NCBI GenBank assembly: GCA_910587815.1
Contig: CAJUNK010000012.1
Span: forward strand, 1-64,000
Reading direction: 5' to 3'
Source: Candidatus Gastranaerophilales bacterium
Lineage (GTDB): Bacteria; Cyanobacteriota; Vampirovibrionia; Gastranaerophilales; Gastranaerophilaceae
DNA: 64,000 nt
The notes below the pieces were generated by a model. It ran no database searches. It was not told the DNA's origin and saw only the letters and a list, made by a program, of their open reading frames with translations. The position numbers and the translations under genes are program-made. Positions 31,593 through 38,588 of the stretch are shown piece by piece (the first letter of the stretch is position 1; every line of letters begins with the position of its first letter).

Positions 31593-32363
31593 TTAAGTTA
31601 CCAGTTCATAAGAACTTACTAATCTATCTAATTTTTTTGTGGCTCTGCAATAATCGCAAATACCACATCTTTGCGGGTTTTCCCTGCCTGATTTAACTGC
31701 AATAATTCGTGGCATTTTAAAGGCTAATTCTCTACGTTGAAAATCTAATTGGTCATTAGGTAAAAGAATACAGGCAATATCGGGATATTTTTGCTTGTCT
31801 GCCGCAGCAATGATGCAATCTAAGGTTGCATCTGTATTTTGCTTTACAATCTCTTGATACACTGCAAGCTGCAAATCATAGCCCCAATTTTCAATAAAGC
31901 TTTGCCTGCCACCACGAGAATAAAATATTTCACGAACCTTTTTTACAATTTTTAAATCAACAATGGCTTCTTGTTCAATATAACTATCCATTTTGATTTT
32001 CCATTGCGCTCCAAGGAATTCACCTGTCATTATTACTTGTTTTTGTCCTGACAGACATAACATAAAAAGCTCATCCGATTCTATTTTATTAATTACATTT
32101 TCAGCCAAAACGTATTCCGCCTTTAGAGTTCCATCTTTTTTGAATATTTCAGGTGTTCTTTGTTTAAAATCATCAAGGGTACCTTCAAAATATGAATCTA
32201 CGTATGAACCTATAAGCATTGGGGTAGATGGTTCTTCTGCCCACTCGCCGTTAATCTTTGCCATAGCGTAAGCTTCGCATTTTAAAAAATCTTTTACCTG
32301 TGAAACGCTGAAATATTCTTGATTTGCGTTTTGAGAATAATAGTTGTTATTTGTCAGTTCCAT
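31593..32363 (-). CDS. PD-(D/E)XK exonuclease of the phage recombination module
   Basis: A 256-residue nuclease resembling RecE/exonuclease VIII-type PDDEXK-like proteins. FSVSQVKDFLKCEAYAMAKING is the N-terminal entry motif; the catalytic core is WKIKMDSYIEQEAIVDLKIVK (Asp of KMDSY, Asp-x-Lys of VDLK); QLAVYQEI is the conserved Gln motif. C-terminal CGICDYC hints at a cluster or zinc site, as in Cas4-like nucleases. It overlaps the next gene by 17 bases; the pair probably makes single-stranded tails and anneals them. Confidence 0.75.
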   Translation of the reverse strand: MELTNNNYYSQNANQEYFSVSQVKDFLKCEAYAMAKINGEWAEEPSTPMLIGSYVDSYFEGTLDDFKQRTPEIFKKDGTLKAEYVLAENVINKIESDELFMLCLSGQKQVIMTGEFLGAQWKIKMDSYIEQEAIVDLKIVKKVREIFYSRGGRQSFIENWGYDLQLAVYQEIVKQNTDATLDCIIAAADKQKYPDIACILLPNDQLDFQRRELAFKMPRIIAVKSGRENPQRCGICDYCRATKKLDRLVSSYELVT

Positions 32364-33186
32364 CAGATTTTACCTTTAATTTTGATTCCTGTATTTGTTT
32401 TTCGACCTGTGTGGGTATTTCAAAATACTGCTCAATGGGTGCAAAATTATTTTTTATGGAATTATATACTGCACCCAAATCAACTAAATTTTTTGGTATA
32501 AAATTATCAGTTTTAGTTCCTATACGCTTTTCAATCATATCTTGGGTAACACCTAAATCCTGAAATTTTTTAATCATATCCATGATGCGTTCTTTAAGAG
32601 GCTTTGTATTATCACCTTCAATGGTTTTATCGCATTCCTTTAGGAAATCTTCTATAATATCTGTAGGCACGATTCCTAAAATACAAGCTCTTAAACGTCT
32701 TGCTCCATCGTTTGCAACTTTCTCGTAAATATCTCTTGGCTCGGTTAAAACTTCATTGCCGTTTTTCTTTGAATACCTTATATGTGGAACTTTGAATATA
32801 CGCTCTTGGCGCACATTGTTTTCTAAATCCCAAGCGTATGCCATTACTTCTGAAAAGTGCTCTATGGAATTTTGAGAAAGCTCCTTGATGCCAAAACTGA
32901 TGTTGCCCCAATATTTGGCAACGGTTTCAGCTGTACGAATTGAAGGCCCTTTTACTTGTTGGCCTCCTCTTGGATATGAGTAACTGGCTTTTTCTGCCAA
33001 GCTTAATCTTTTTGCAGATTCCATAATTTTGCGTGTGGCAGAAATTTCATCACGCGGAAAACGCCTTGCCATAAAAATAGCGCCTTGAACTTCTTGCAGA
33101 GCCCGCGATTTTTCTATTTCCTGTCCTACTGATGTCGGAAAATGAGTGACTTTGGATTGTTCCGTTTCTATTATTTGATTTTGCAT
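32347..33186 (-). CDS. Putative single-strand annealing protein
   Basis: A 279-residue protein found in many phages beside PDDEXK exonucleases. Conserved blocks include EVQGAIFMARRFPRDEISA, SYSYPRGGQQVKGPSIRTAETVAKYWGNISFG and EKVANDGARRLRACILGIVP. The annealing role is inferred from the nuclease neighbour and from RecT/Sak-like size and position, not from a demonstrated motif. It is the upstream partner of the nuclease in the leftward operon. Confidence 0.6.
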   Translation of the reverse strand: MQNQIIETEQSKVTHFPTSVGQEIEKSRALQEVQGAIFMARRFPRDEISATRKIMESAKRLSLAEKASYSYPRGGQQVKGPSIRTAETVAKYWGNISFGIKELSQNSIEHFSEVMAYAWDLENNVRQERIFKVPHIRYSKKNGNEVLTEPRDIYEKVANDGARRLRACILGIVPTDIIEDFLKECDKTIEGDNTKPLKERIMDMIKKFQDLGVTQDMIEKRIGTKTDNFIPKNLVDLGAVYNSIKNNFAPIEQYFEIPTQVEKQIQESKLKVKSDGTDK

Positions 33187-33213
33187 TTTTTAACCTTTCT
33201 TATAAAATAATCT

Positions 33214-33317
33214 GCCGTTTTCGTTATTTGTTTTACTGGCGGAATGCGTGAGCCGGTGCTGCGTAAGCCGGTGGTAAAATCACTACGGCAAACAAAGCAC
33301 TACGGCTGCAAAACGGC
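33214..33317. repeat. Triple-nested inverted repeat with TA bulges
   Basis: Outer arms GCCGTTTT (33214-33221) and AAAACGGC (33310-33317) enclose AGCCGGTGCT (33251-33260) with AGCAC-TA-CGGCT (33296-33307). These in turn enclose GCCGGTG (33267-33273) with CAC-TA-CGGC (33281-33289). Both inner stems keep the same unpaired TA. It occupies the gap upstream of the annealing-protein gene. Confidence 0.8.
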
Positions 33318-33353
33318 AAAAAATCCTTCCCGCCTGTTGCGCGTCAAACTTGT

Positions 33354-33608
33354 TTATTTTATTGCAATTTCTGCAAGTAAATCTTGAAAAGCTTCAAAAC
33401 TTTTCTTTTTAGCATTTCGCCATTTTTCGCTGTGGGGTTGCCTTCTTGGAATAGGATTTGCAGGCATCGCAGTTTTACGGGCCACTAGACAACAATTAAA
33501 AGCATCTGCCCAATCTTCGTTGTCTCGTTCTTCCTCCATAAGGAGTTGACCATAATCAATTCCCCAACTAAAAATTTTGAATGCTTCACTAATGCTTAAT
33601 TCTGGCAT
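33354..33608 (-). CDS. Hypothetical phage early protein
   Basis: An 84-residue protein, acidic at the N-terminus and basic at the C-terminus (RRQPHSEKWRNAKKKSFEAFQ). It starts within the stop codon of the gene upstream (TAATG). Not recognised. Confidence 0.55.
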   Translation of the reverse strand: MPELSISEAFKIFSWGIDYGQLLMEEERDNEDWADAFNCCLVARKTAMPANPIPRRQPHSEKWRNAKKKSFEAFQDLLAEIAIK

Positions 33609-33775
33609 TAAAATCCCTCCTGTATCGCTAAAAGCTGCGCTTCTGCATATTCTGCTGCAAGTTCCGCTTCTGCAACCGGGTCAAAAAACTCTGTATCCTT
33701 GGGAGGTTCAGTATAATATCTTTCAAGTGCATTGTTAAATTCCACAGAACCCCAATTATATCCTGTTATTGGCAT
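33608..33775 (-). CDS. Tiny acidic phage protein
   Basis: A 55-residue gene filling the space between the YopX-like and the next protein, overlapping both (TAATG at the 3' end, 10 bases at the 5' end). The N-terminus is MPITGYNWGSVEFNNALERYY and the C-terminal half is a Glu/Ala-rich helix. The tight overlaps support expression. Function unknown. Confidence 0.6.
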   Translation of the reverse strand: MPITGYNWGSVEFNNALERYYTEPPKDTEFFDPVAEAELAAEYAEAQLLAIQEGF

Positions 33776-34221
33776 TCGGCATTCTCCAATAATTCAGGGT
33801 TTTCGTGGATGTTGCCAATGATTTCGTAATCATTCATAATTAAACTGCCCATAGAAAAACAGTTTAATTTATTTCCTTGATTTGCCAATTTAAACCTATT
33901 ATCCAACCTTCTAACTTCTCCATTTATTAAGTAATCTTTCCAATTTTCCTTGCAAAAATTATAATTTTTCAAATCTCGTTTACTTATTAAGCCTAAACCC
34001 CCAAATATGGGAACAAAACTACACAAATATCTAACATCATTAATATAGTTTAAAGCCTTAACAATATCCCCCTCATAAATCAGCTTGCCATTTTTGTCTT
34101 TTAAGCCTGTAGATTGTATTAATCTTGAATAATCAAGATTTGTATAATAGCAATCTGTCAAAGGAAAATATTGCATTCTGTTATCAATATCATAATATCT
34201 AAACTTAAATCTCGCTTGCAT
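33766..34221 (-). CDS. YopX-family phage protein
   Basis: A 151-residue protein with the YopX signature: STGLKDKNGKLIYEGDIV in the middle and YEIIGNIHENPELL at the end. YopX proteins are widespread in Firmicute-type phages and thought to be regulatory; their mechanism is unknown. It overlaps genes on both sides. Confidence 0.85.
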   Translation of the reverse strand: MQARFKFRYYDIDNRMQYFPLTDCYYTNLDYSRLIQSTGLKDKNGKLIYEGDIVKALNYINDVRYLCSFVPIFGGLGLISKRDLKNYNFCKENWKDYLINGEVRRLDNRFKLANQGNKLNCFSMGSLIMNDYEIIGNIHENPELLENAECQ

Positions 34222-34519
34222 TTTCCTCCTTTAAAAGTTTTAGCATCTCTAAACGTTCGATTTCATTGATTGCAATGACCGCCCTGGTATAATGTTTATA
34301 CAATGGATCAGACTTACCGCTCATATATCTTCGCAGTTTATTATCTATTTCCCTTAATTCATAGAAGATAAGCGGCATCCTCTTTTTATCAACTGCGGGG
34401 AATAATTCCACACTTTTACATTTTTTTGTTTTTCTTTTCTTTGGTGTGTCAACATCAAGAAATGGCGAAACACTGCGCGGTACACCCATTGATGGAATGG
34501 TTTGTGTTTGTTGTAACAT
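34205..34519 (-). CDS. Hypothetical early protein, first gene of its segment
   Basis: A 104-residue protein starting MLQQTQTIPSMGVPRSVSPF, with a basic patch (KKRKTKKCK) and a helical C-terminus. The ATG at 34519, preceded by AAAGGATTTATAT, is preferred over one 13 codons earlier that lacks a site. It begins just downstream (on its strand) of a long bulged hairpin. Function unknown. Confidence 0.55.
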   Translation of the reverse strand: MLQQTQTIPSMGVPRSVSPFLDVDTPKKRKTKKCKSVELFPAVDKKRMPLIFYELREIDNKLRRYMSGKSDPLYKHYTRAVIAINEIERLEMLKLLKEENASEI

Positions 34520-34541
34520 ATATAAATCCTTTCTATGCGAA

Positions 34542-34590
34542 GCCGGTGTAAAAATCAAAATGATGAATTTTGATTTTGAAACACTACGGC
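34542..34590. repeat. Bulged hairpin element, second locus
   Basis: GCCG-GTGT (34542-34549) pairs with ACAC-TA-CGGC (34581-34590), leaving a TA bulge, and is continued inward by a perfect 11-bp stem AAAATCAAAAT/ATTTTGATTTT with loop GATGA. Upstream TGCG is shared with the other copies. Confidence 0.8.
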
Positions 34591-34623
34591 AGACAAAAGT
34601 ACTATGACATGCGTAAATAATTT

Positions 34624-34647
34624 TTAAAAAATGGGGGATAACCCCCC
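34624..34647 (-). terminator. Minus-strand terminator in the early region
   Basis: GGGGG (34633-34637), ATAA and CCCCC (34642-34646) form a G-C stem. On the minus strand it is followed by ATTTTTTAAAAA. It probably limits read-through from the gene at 34959 into the YopX segment. Confidence 0.6.
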
Positions 34648-34861
34648 GGTTGCATTGTATTTTGAGAACTAATAATGAAACTTTAAAAAAAGCCCGGCAA
34701 AAGGTTATAAACCGGGACTACTCTAACTCAAAAAAGGGTGAAATTTGGGTCAAAATCTTTAAAGTGTGCCCTTTGCTTTTATAAAAAAGAATAACCAGAA
34801 AACTACTACTAACATAGAACAAAAGGCACGTTTTAAACATTTTGCTTTGGTTATAGAGGGT

Positions 34862-34897
34862 TGCGCAAGCCGGTGATAAAATCACTACGGCTACGCA
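34862..34897. repeat. Bulged hairpin element, third locus
   Basis: GCCG-GTGAT (34869-34877) pairs with ATCAC-TA-CGGC (34881-34891) around AAA, again leaving TA unpaired. Outer TGCG (34862-34865) and CGCA (34894-34897) extend the stem. The primary sequence matches the copies at 33245-33307 and 34536-34591. Confidence 0.8.
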
Positions 34898-34958
34898 GGT
34901 ACCGCCCTCTATAACGCGGGAAGGGCTCATACGTCCCCCTACGCCCATTTGGAAATTA

Positions 34959-35378
34959 TTATTTTAGTTCCTCAATACTGAAAATTAGTCCCTCGCAATA
35001 TAATTCGTCTCCTTCATAGATATTAAATTTTGCCATATCTTTAATATCCAAACTTTCAAATGACCAAGCAGCATCCCAACATTTATCACTCCAAAGTGCT
35101 CTAATTTTTTTAGCGTTTGTGATTTTTTCAAGAAAATAAGGGCATTCTTCATTATCACATTCGTTTACCAATAAACCGTTTTTATCAAAAACAATGTCAC
35201 CACCCTCATACATATCTAATTCATCATATATTGCACCCCTTAATTCAATTAAATCATCCGATTGTCCAAATACAACTACAAGGCCGCTTTCTTTTGCCTC
35301 ATTTTCTTCATCTTTTGTAATTTCCTTGCCATATTGTCTACCATTAAGCTTTTTTGCTAATTCTTCTTTTGTAATCAT
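34959..35378 (-). CDS. Acidic hypothetical phage protein
   Basis: A 139-residue, strongly acidic protein starting MITKEELAKKLNGRQYG. It has CDNEECPYF in the middle and WSDKCWDAAWSFESLDI later. The ATG at 35378 with GGAAGGAGG 6-14 bases upstream is clearly the start. Acidic small early proteins are sometimes DNA mimics or anti-restriction factors, but nothing specific supports that here. Confidence 0.6.
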   Translation of the reverse strand: MITKEELAKKLNGRQYGKEITKDEENEAKESGLVVVFGQSDDLIELRGAIYDELDMYEGGDIVFDKNGLLVNECDNEECPYFLEKITNAKKIRALWSDKCWDAAWSFESLDIKDMAKFNIYEGDELYCEGLIFSIEELK

Positions 35379-35453
35379 TAAGAGCCTCCTTCCTAAAATC
35401 CTTAATCCAACCGTCAAGGATTATTTGACAGTTGGGTAAAGATTTTAAATTTG

Positions 35454-35538
35454 TGCCACAAGGTGGATTTGAACCACCATCCCAAAATCTTCGTTTGGTG
35501 TCCGGACTAAAATGCTCTCTCCGTTGAGCTATTGTGGC
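35454..35538 (-). tRNA. Phage tRNA-like gene with abnormal anticodon domain
   Basis: An 85-base element with a perfect acceptor stem (GCCACAA/TTGTGGC plus A), D arm (GCTC/GAGC) and T arm (GGTGG, TTCAAAT, CCACC). The 34 bases between D and T arms do not fold into a normal anticodon stem-loop. The best stem, CCAAA/TTTGG with loop CGAAGAT, lacks U33; a TTTTAGTCCGGACA segment precedes it. The anticodon cannot be assigned. It may be a decayed tRNA or a tRNA mimic. Confidence 0.6.
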
Positions 35539-35566
35539 TTAATCCCCGTCTTTCCGGGGTGTCAGG

Positions 35567-35683
35567 TTATTTTATTAATGTGTCGTGAACCATTGACACG
35601 TGCCGATTCGCCAAAGCAGGGCGGCTACCCACCTCCTTGTCTTTCCAAGTGTCATTTAAATCTTTTTGAACTCTCTGCGGCAT
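35567..35683 (-). CDS. Tiny phage protein (38 residues)
   Basis: A short frame, MPQRVQKDLNDTWKDKEVG and on, with AAGGGGGA 5 bases before the ATG. It lies just upstream of the tRNA-like gene on the same strand. It is basic and helical. Function unknown; supported only by its ribosome site. Confidence 0.45.
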   Translation of the reverse strand: MPQRVQKDLNDTWKDKEVGSRPALANRHVSMVHDTLIK

Positions 35684-35904
35684 ATATCCCCCTTTTTAAG
35701 CCCTTGATACGGACTGTCGACAGGTTGGTTCATTCCTGCCCGTCAGGCTCGGGGAGCTCGTCTTACGGTATGAAATTGTCAATGTGCATTCTTTTGTTGA
35801 ACAACAAATACTTGACCATACTAAACATGCCATGATACATGTGTTTTAGCGTAGCTGCTTCGCCACATTTTGTAGGAAAACTACGCTTAGAAAGGAAGCA
35901 GGCT

Positions 35905-36021
35905 ATGGCTAAAAACACACGGTGTCGCAGCGCGGTCACTGGTAAGTTTGTTAAACAGTCTTACGCTGATAAGCATCCAAAGACAACCGTCAAGGAAACT
36001 GTCAAGAAAAAGACCAAATAA
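35905..36021 (+). CDS. Small basic conserved protein
   Basis: A 38-residue protein, MAKNTRCRSAVTGKFVKQSY then KHPKTTVKETVKKKTK. It matches a widespread tiny family (RSAxxGRYVxxxxAxxHPxTTV pattern), often mislabelled as a multidrug transporter, with unknown function. AAAGGAAG gives a ribosome site and a strong terminator follows. The upstream inverted repeat AGCGTAG/CTACGCT (35858-35887) may regulate it. Confidence 0.75.
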   Translation: MAKNTRCRSAVTGKFVKQSYADKHPKTTVKETVKKKTK

Positions 36022-36034
36022 CAAACTTTGGGGA

Positions 36035-36063
36035 GAGGTTAGATTTCTCTAACCTCTTTTTTA
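36035..36063 (+). terminator. Terminator after the small basic protein
   Basis: GAGGTTAGA, TTTC and TCTAACCTC form a perfect 9-bp stem followed by a T run. Confidence 0.9.
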
Positions 36064-36192
36064 AATCAAATATTTGTTTGTCAATGTACAAGCACAACAA
36101 ATACCAGTAGTAAACGGTTCTTTTACTCTGTATATTGTTGAATTTTAATTAGATTGTGTTTAAGTTAAAATTGATAAACCAAGGAAAAGAGG

Positions 36193-36333
36193 CTATGCGG
36201 CTTCTTTATCCTCTTGGCGGCTTAGATAGTCGGTAATTATCTTGGCGGCAAGCGCCGTCATCGATAATCCCTCAGATGAAGCCAATGTTTTAAAGGCTCT
36301 CTTTATATTTGGTAGTAATCTGATGTGTAACAT
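36193..36333 (-). CDS. Ribbon-helix-helix (Arc/CopG-like) protein
   Basis: A 46-residue gene. MLHIRLLPNIKRAFKTLASSEGLSMTALAAKIITDYLSRQ cannot be given in full here but its blocks IRLLPNIKRAFKTLA and GLSMTALAAKIITDYL are a textbook strand-helix-turn-helix. AAGGA lies upstream. It lies in the lysogeny control region and is a candidate second repressor or Arc-like regulator. Confidence 0.7.
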   Translation of the reverse strand: MLHIRLLPNIKRAFKTLASSEGLSMTALAAKIITDYLSRQEDKEAA

Positions 36334-36363
36334 TTATATAATTCCTTATGAAAGGTGGTAATA

Positions 36364-36621
36364 TTGCTTGATTTAATCAAAGAGATTCTTGAAAAAATTG
36401 AAGTGGGTTCAACAGTATATTTTGATGAGTTCAAAATCTCTCACTGGGAACATGCGTATCAAATTTATCCTGAACATAATGCTATTGTACTTTTTGCTAA
36501 TACTTCCGATTCTCAAACAATGGGTGATATTATTATTAATATTAATACATTGAGAGTTGTCAGAGTGATAAGTAAACAAAGCCTTATGGATGTGATTGAG
36601 GTTAATTTTGAGGATACTTGA
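36364..36621 (+). CDS. Small hypothetical protein of the control region
   Basis: An 85-residue acidic alpha/beta protein. A TTG start at 36364 with AAAGGTGG upstream is assumed; a GTG at 36355 is possible. It overlaps, tail to tail, the small minus-strand gene ending at 36602. Not recognised. Confidence 0.5.
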   Translation: MLDLIKEILEKIEVGSTVYFDEFKISHWEHAYQIYPEHNAIVLFANTSDSQTMGDIIININTLRVVRVISKQSLMDVIEVNFEDT

Positions 36622-36754
36622 AACGAAGAGTTTTTCTAATTCCTTTTTCGGTTGTGAATTCGGCTTCAAAAAGGAATTGAGGTTCAGTAACTTTTCCTTC
36701 CTTCTCAAGTGATTCTTGAATAATTTTAAAAAAATTAAATTTTTCCTTTTCCAT
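36602..36754 (-). CDS. Tiny basic protein divergent from the repressor
   Basis: A 50-residue gene, MEKEKFNFFKIIQESLEKEG and on, ending in a basic beta-like segment (GIRKTLRFKYPQN). AAAGGAAC precedes the ATG. It is the first leftward gene opposite the repressor, the position of Cro-like genes, but no helix-turn-helix is evident. Confidence 0.55.
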   Translation of the reverse strand: MEKEKFNFFKIIQESLEKEGKVTEPQFLFEAEFTTEKGIRKTLRFKYPQN

Positions 36755-36772
36755 AATTAGTTCCTTTTTTTG

Positions 36773-36862
36773 TATCAGAATGATATAAATATATCAGAAT
36801 GTAGAAAATATGTCAATAAAAATTAGAATAATATTCTACAAAATATAGAAAATAAGTAAAAC
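36773..36862. promoter_or_regulatory. Divergent operator region of the prophage repressor
   Basis: Between the repressor and the divergent small gene lie two direct repeats TATCAGAATG (36773-36782, 36792-36801) and a palindrome TAGAATA-A-TATTCTA (36824-36838). A repeated TAGAAAATA(T/A)GT motif is also present (near 36803 and 36846). These are likely operators, but -35/-10 boxes are ambiguous in this AT-rich DNA. Confidence 0.55.
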
Positions 36863-37480
36863 ATGAAATATGACACGCTTTTTAATACTTTACAAAACTT
36901 AATGAAATTCAAGCCAAAGGTTTCGGATATTGCAAACATATTGGGAGTTTCTAATAAAGCTCTTTATGCAAGAGCACAAAGGAATGTTGGATTCTCTGAT
37001 GATGAAATACAAAAAATAGAAGAATTTTATGCAGTTGATTTAACTGGTGGGATAAATATTGATTGTATAGAAATTGATTATTACCCTGAAGTTTTTGGTA
37101 GTTGTGGTGCCGGGGTTTTTGTACCTTCTGAAATTAAAGAAAAAATGTTCGTGCCTAAAAATTCTTTTATGAGTTTTTCACCTGTGAAACACTATTCGGT
37201 GATTAATGCAATAGGTGAGAGCATGTTGCCTTTTATCCATGATAAGGATAAATTAATTGTAGAACACTTTGAAGATGAACAGATAAAAGACAATAAAATA
37301 TATGTTTTTTGCTATAACGATGAAATTTTTGTTAAGCGCTTAATTAAAAATGTGAAAGAGCTTATTATAAAATCTGATAACCCTGACCCAATGTATCGAC
37401 CTATCATTATTGAAAAAGAGGAAATGAATGAAGTCAGGATTATTGGGCAGATTGTGGGAATTGTGCGGGAAGTGAGATAG
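36863..37480 (+). CDS. LexA/CI-type self-cleaving phage repressor
   Basis: A 205-residue repressor. Residues 1-60 form a helix-turn-helix (VSDIANILGVSNKALYARAQ). The C-terminal half is an S24 peptidase domain with the cleavage-site region SCGAGVFV (80-87), nucleophile Ser120 (GESMLP) and Lys158 (FVKRLIKN). Such repressors hold lysogeny and self-cleave on RecA activation, so the prophage should respond to DNA damage. It is followed by a TM2 gene 9 bases later, likely expressed in the lysogen. Confidence 0.9.
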   Translation: MKYDTLFNTLQNLMKFKPKVSDIANILGVSNKALYARAQRNVGFSDDEIQKIEEFYAVDLTGGINIDCIEIDYYPEVFGSCGAGVFVPSEIKEKMFVPKNSFMSFSPVKHYSVINAIGESMLPFIHDKDKLIVEHFEDEQIKDNKIYVFCYNDEIFVKRLIKNVKELIIKSDNPDPMYRPIIIEKEEMNEVRIIGQIVGIVREVR

Positions 37481-37488
37481 GGATTAAT

Positions 37489-37821
37489 ATGTTTTGCCAA
37501 AAATGTGGAAAAGAATTAAGTGATGATGCGCAATTTTGCCAGTTTTGCGGGGTAAATTTGAAAAATGTGCCGGGAACCAAAGATTTAAAGATAATGTTTT
37601 TGCTTTGGTTGTTTTTAGGTGGTTTTGGTGCGCATAGATTTTATCTAGGCAATATAAGACAAGGTGTGATGTTTCTTATTTTAAATCTTATAGCAACGTT
37701 TTGGTATGGTATAACATCAGGTTTTGCTCCTGAAATAATGTTTTTAGGTTATATTTTCTTGTTCGTAGTATTGTTGATTGATTTGGTGACAATTTTTAAT
37801 GAAAAAGCTGATAAACTGTAA
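37489..37821 (+). CDS. Zinc-ribbon + TM2 domain membrane protein, copy 1
   Basis: A 110-residue protein. The N-terminal zinc ribbon (MFCQKCGKEL, FCQFCGVNL) is followed by a TM2 domain with two or three transmembrane helices and the GAHRFYLGN loop. It lies in the repressor transcript and so is probably made during lysogeny. The TM2 family has no settled function. Membrane placement suggests a lysogenic-conversion or superinfection-exclusion role, which is inference. Confidence 0.8.
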   Translation: MFCQKCGKELSDDAQFCQFCGVNLKNVPGTKDLKIMFLLWLFLGGFGAHRFYLGNIRQGVMFLILNLIATFWYGITSGFAPEIMFLGYIFLFVVLLIDLVTIFNEKADKL

Positions 37822-37835
37822 AGATTGGAGGTATA

Positions 37836-38162
37836 ATGTTTTGTTCTAATTGCGGAAAAGAGATTGATAATAAGGCGGTTGTATGTGTTCATTGTGGCTG
37901 TGCCACTCAAAATATGCAAGCCGTCAGAGCCGAAAAGCCAAAATCAACATTTGTCGCGCTCATATTATGCGTATTTTTGGGAATGATTGGTGTGCATGAT
38001 TTTTATTTAAAAAGAAATGGTATCGCAATCACAAAGCTTTTAATTTTAATATTTTTAGGCTGGCTCTATGTCGGTTTAATTATAAATTTTGCTTGGTGTA
38101 TTCTTGATTTCTTTATAATTCTTATGGGTGGCTTTGACGCACAGCAGGAAAGCGAAAGCTAA
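37836..38162 (+). CDS. Zinc-ribbon + TM2 domain membrane protein, copy 2
   Basis: A 108-residue relative of the preceding protein: MFCSNCGKEI and CVHCGCATQ cysteine pairs, a linker with AEKPKSTFVALILCVFLGMIGVHDFYL, then a second hydrophobic hairpin. GVHDFYLKRN is the TM2 loop. It follows copy 1 by 14 bases with its own ribosome site (TTGGAGG). It is closer to the third copy at 44811 than to copy 1. Confidence 0.8.
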   Translation: MFCSNCGKEIDNKAVVCVHCGCATQNMQAVRAEKPKSTFVALILCVFLGMIGVHDFYLKRNGIAITKLLILIFLGWLYVGLIINFAWCILDFFIILMGGFDAQQESES

Positions 38163-38189
38163 GAAATTAAAAAAGAAAGATGTTATAAA

Positions 38190-38543
38190 ATGAAAAAGAT
38201 TTTAGTTTGTTTAATTATTCCCATTTGCGCTTTAATATGTAGCGGTTGTGTTGAGGATAGCAAATATCCATCAGGTCAATTTGGCTGTGATGCTTATTTA
38301 ACTAGCCTTCATAAAATTGCTAACACTCCGCAAGATTTAATTGAGACACATCTGGCTACTGGCGTAATAAATGGAATTGATGAAAATGAAAAATACTATG
38401 TGGTTATTATAAACCCTGCTTTGTGGTCGCAGGCTTCGGCGGAACAAAGAATTTTAATCAGATGTTCTGTGACTGAAACTGCCTATGCAAAAGGCAAAAT
38501 TGGGGGAATTATTGACCCTATAAGGAATGAAAGGCTGTATTAA
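38190..38543 (+). CDS. Small lipoprotein of the lysogeny operon
   Basis: A 117-residue protein with a lipoprotein signal peptide (MKKILVCLIIPICALICSGC, lipid on Cys20). The mature part contains three cysteines and a compact alpha/beta region with no known family. It is the last gene of the repressor-TM2 unit, followed by a strong terminator. Envelope location together with two TM2 proteins suggests a surface-altering lysogenic module. Confidence 0.65.
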   Translation: MKKILVCLIIPICALICSGCVEDSKYPSGQFGCDAYLTSLHKIANTPQDLIETHLATGVINGIDENEKYYVVIINPALWSQASAEQRILIRCSVTETAYAKGKIGGIIDPIRNERLY

Positions 38544-38563
38544 TTAAAATATTGAGCTAATAA

Positions 38564-38588
38564 GGCGGCATTTAGCCGCCCTTTTTTA
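38564..38588 (+). terminator. Terminator of the lysogeny operon
   Basis: GGCGGC, ATTTA and GCCGCC form a G-C stem followed by CTTTTTT on the plus strand. Confidence 0.9.

Larger units (their letters stand above)
34520..34958. other. Structured noncoding gap in the early operon
   Basis: No convincing gene lies in this stretch of about 440 bases. It contains two bulged hairpin elements (34542-34590 and 34862-34897) and a minus-strand terminator-like GGGGG/CCCCC stem (34633-34646) followed by a T run on that strand. A CCCGG/CCGGG stem lies near 34693-34716. A leftward promoter for the YopX segment should lie here but no clear boxes were identified. Confidence 0.55.

Noticed and set aside
34718..34948. 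76-codon minus-strand frame in the early-operon gap
   Set aside because: It contains the bulged hairpin, lacks a ribosome site and has a composition unlike the neighbouring genes.
35512..35835. 107-codon plus-strand frame in the control region
   Set aside because: It runs antisense to the tRNA-like gene and a small gene with a good ribosome site; Cys/Pro/Ser-rich sequence without family resemblance.
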